From NCBI GenBank assembly GCA_051747985.1, contig JBNJGU010000174.1, forward strand, positions 1 to 6,307: a stretch of 6,307 nt of DNA. Direction: 5' to 3'. Made by a program: the position numbers and the translations under genes. This document shows positions 4,936 to 6,307 of this stretch, piece after piece (position 1 is the stretch's first letter; the number at the start of each line of letters is the position of its first letter). The notes beneath the pieces are model-generated. The model was not told where the DNA came from. It did not search any database and saw only the letters and a program-made list of their open reading frames with translations. The stretch is from PWQG01 sp051747985. GTDB lineage: Bacteria; Pseudomonadota; Gammaproteobacteria; Pseudomonadales; Pseudohongiellaceae.

Positions 4936-6307
4936 ATGTTCAGAAAAACCACCCTTCACCTCATGATGACCGCCGCCATGACCACTACGGCGGCCATCAT
5001 CCCTCTGTCCACTCACGCACAGCAGACCGGTGTCATCCGCGGCACCGTGACCGATGAAAGCGGAGACTACCGGTTCTCCGATGCACTGGTCAGCATCCCC
5101 GGCGCATCACGAAGCGTCGTCACCGACCGTAGTGGCCGCTTCCGGCTTGATGACCTGCCGGCCGGAGAATACACGGTACGGGTCACCTATCAGGGTGGCA
5201 CGGCACAGGACGTGACAGTGGTACTGGAAGAGGGCGAGACCGAGAATCTGACCATCGAAGTGAGCGGGGCCAGCGAACGCGGCATGCCGGAAGTACTGGT
5301 GCGTGGCATCGCGGCAGGGCAACTGTCCGCCCTGAACCGGCGCCGCAACGCCGAATCCCTGATCGACGTGCTTTCATCGGATTCGGTCGGCCAGTTCCCC
5401 GACCAGAACCTGGCCGAGGCACTGCAGCGCGCCACCGGCATGTCCGTGCAGCGTGACCAGGGCGAGGGCCGCTACGTGGTGATCCGCGGCATCGACCCGA
5501 AGTTCAACTCCACCACGATCAACGGCCTGCGCATACCCGGCCCGGAGAATGACTCCCGGGCAGTCAACCTGGACGTCATTTCCTCCGACCTGATCCAGAC
5601 CGTGGAAGTCAGCAAGGCCGTGACTCCGGACATGGACGGGGACGCGGTGGGTGGCAATATCGAGATCAAGACTCTGACCGCCTTCGATCTGCCGGCCGGC
5701 TTTGCGAAGATCACCGCGGGCGGCAGTTACAACGCGACCAACGGGGAGACCAGCCCTGACATTGCCGGCACCTACACCAACGTCTTCAGCCTCGGCGACG
5801 GCATGGACAACCTGGGTGTGGCATTCTCCTTCAGCAAGTTCGACCGCAAGACGGTCAGTGACGGTATCGAGGGCGGAGCCTGGCCGGTGGAAGAAGGTCC
5901 GGACGGGCAGGAATACCGCATGCTGGAAGAAGGCGAGCAGCGCGACTACATCCTGACCCGCGACCGCACCAGCCTGGCACTGAACTTCGACTACCGCCCT
6001 TCGGAGGACACCGATCTGTACCTGCGCACCCTGTACAGCGAGTTTGATGACTACGAAACCAAGCTGGAAAACGTCTACATCTTCGAGGCAGGCGACATCG
6101 AGTCACTGAGCGCGGACGGCGGACGCTTCACTGGCGCGGAGATGGAGAAGAAGAATTCGGACAGCAACAAGGTGCAGACCATCACCAGCATCAGCCTGGG
6201 AGGTGAGACGCGGCTGCGGGACTGGACCGTCGACTACAGCCTGGGTCACTCGACGGCCGGCGAGGAAGGCGCAATCTCCGAGATCGGCGGCGCGTTCATA
6301 GCGGAAG
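4936..6307 (+). CDS. TonB-dependent outer-membrane receptor, N-terminal part (3'-truncated)
   Basis: An open frame with no stop runs off the right edge, giving 457 complete codons of what is normally an 800-1000-residue protein. Domains in order: signal peptide (1-28, cleavage after THA before QQ); carboxypeptidase-regulatory-like beta-sandwich domain (about 32-110, GVIRGTVTDESG...DRSGRFRLDDLPAGEYTVRV); TonB-box-like PEVLVRG (118-124); plug domain (about 138-247), including QFPDQNLAEALQRATGMSV, VIRGIDPKFNSTTINGLRI and the diagnostic PDMDGDAVGGNIEIKT (231-246); then alternating beta-barrel strands to the edge. The DMDGDAVGG plug signature is typical of the large TonB-Xanth-Caul-type receptors that import carbohydrates, phosphate esters or other bulky nutrients using TonB energy; the substrate is not deducible here. 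AAGGA (4921-4925) lies ten bases before the ATG, slightly long. Further in-frame ATGs at 4963, 4966 and 4978 would cut into the signal peptide. Confidence 0.93.
   Translation, partial: MFRKTTLHLMMTAAMTTTAAIIPLSTHAQQTGVIRGTVTDESGDYRFSDALVSIPGASRSVVTDRSGRFRLDDLPAGEYTVRVTYQGGTAQDVTVVLEEGETENLTIEVSGASERGMPEVLVRGIAAGQLSALNRRRNAESLIDVLSSDSVGQFPDQNLAEALQRATGMSVQRDQGEGRYVVIRGIDPKFNSTTINGLRIPGPENDSRAVNLDVISSDLIQTVEVSKAVTPDMDGDAVGGNIEIKTLTAFDLPAGFAKITAGGSYNATNGETSPDIAGTYTNVFSLGDGMDNLGVAFSFSKFDRKTVSDGIEGGAWPVEEGPDGQEYRMLEEGEQRDYILTRDRTSLALNFDYRPSEDTDLYLRTLYSEFDDYETKLENVYIFEAGDIESLSADGGRFTGAEMEKKNSDSNKVQTITSISLGGETRLRDWTVDYSLGHSTAGEEGAISEIGGAFIAE

Overview
This 6.3-kb, GC-rich window has the look of chromosomal DNA from a gammaproteobacterium. 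The Sec and Tat signal peptides, a TonB-dependent outer-membrane receptor and clear Shine-Dalgarno sites mark it as Gram-negative. A Wenzhouxiangella/Xanthomonadales/Chromatiales-type source would fit, but that is only an impression. There is no sign of an insertion sequence, phage, tRNA, rRNA or CRISPR array.

Layout from left to right. (1) The 3' end of a forward gene for a secreted or conserved hypothetical protein (to 356). (2) A small convergent hairpin (375-397). (3) A reverse gene (417-1094) for a secreted, repeat-rich protein with YNNSRSN motifs and EF-hand-like Asp loops. (4) A reverse gene (1185-2201) for a zinc-dependent deacetylase of the histone deacetylase/acetylpolyamine amidohydrolase family. 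(5) A compact divergent promoter region (2202-2358) containing a perfect 8-bp inverted repeat, TTGACCTG, whose two arms can serve as back-to-back -35 boxes. (6) A forward two-gene operon with an ATGA overlap: a Sec-exported YbhB/YbcL (PEBP-type) protein (2359-2946), then a Tat-signal HAD-type haloacid dehalogenase (2943-3779). (7) A reverse gene (3796-4701) for an exported class A beta-lactamase-like serine hydrolase. (8) A second divergent intergenic region (4702-4935). (9) The 5' part of a TonB-dependent receptor with an N-terminal carboxypeptidase-regulatory-like domain (4936 to the window end).

Nearly every complete product except the deacetylase carries an export signal, so this is mainly a cell-envelope neighbourhood. 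I see no single pathway joining all the genes. The best-supported functional unit is the PEBP-like/HAD pair, and the shared promoter region suggests it may be co-regulated with the deacetylase. The least familiar item is the repeat protein at 417-1094. I did not find a convincing entirely new multi-gene system.
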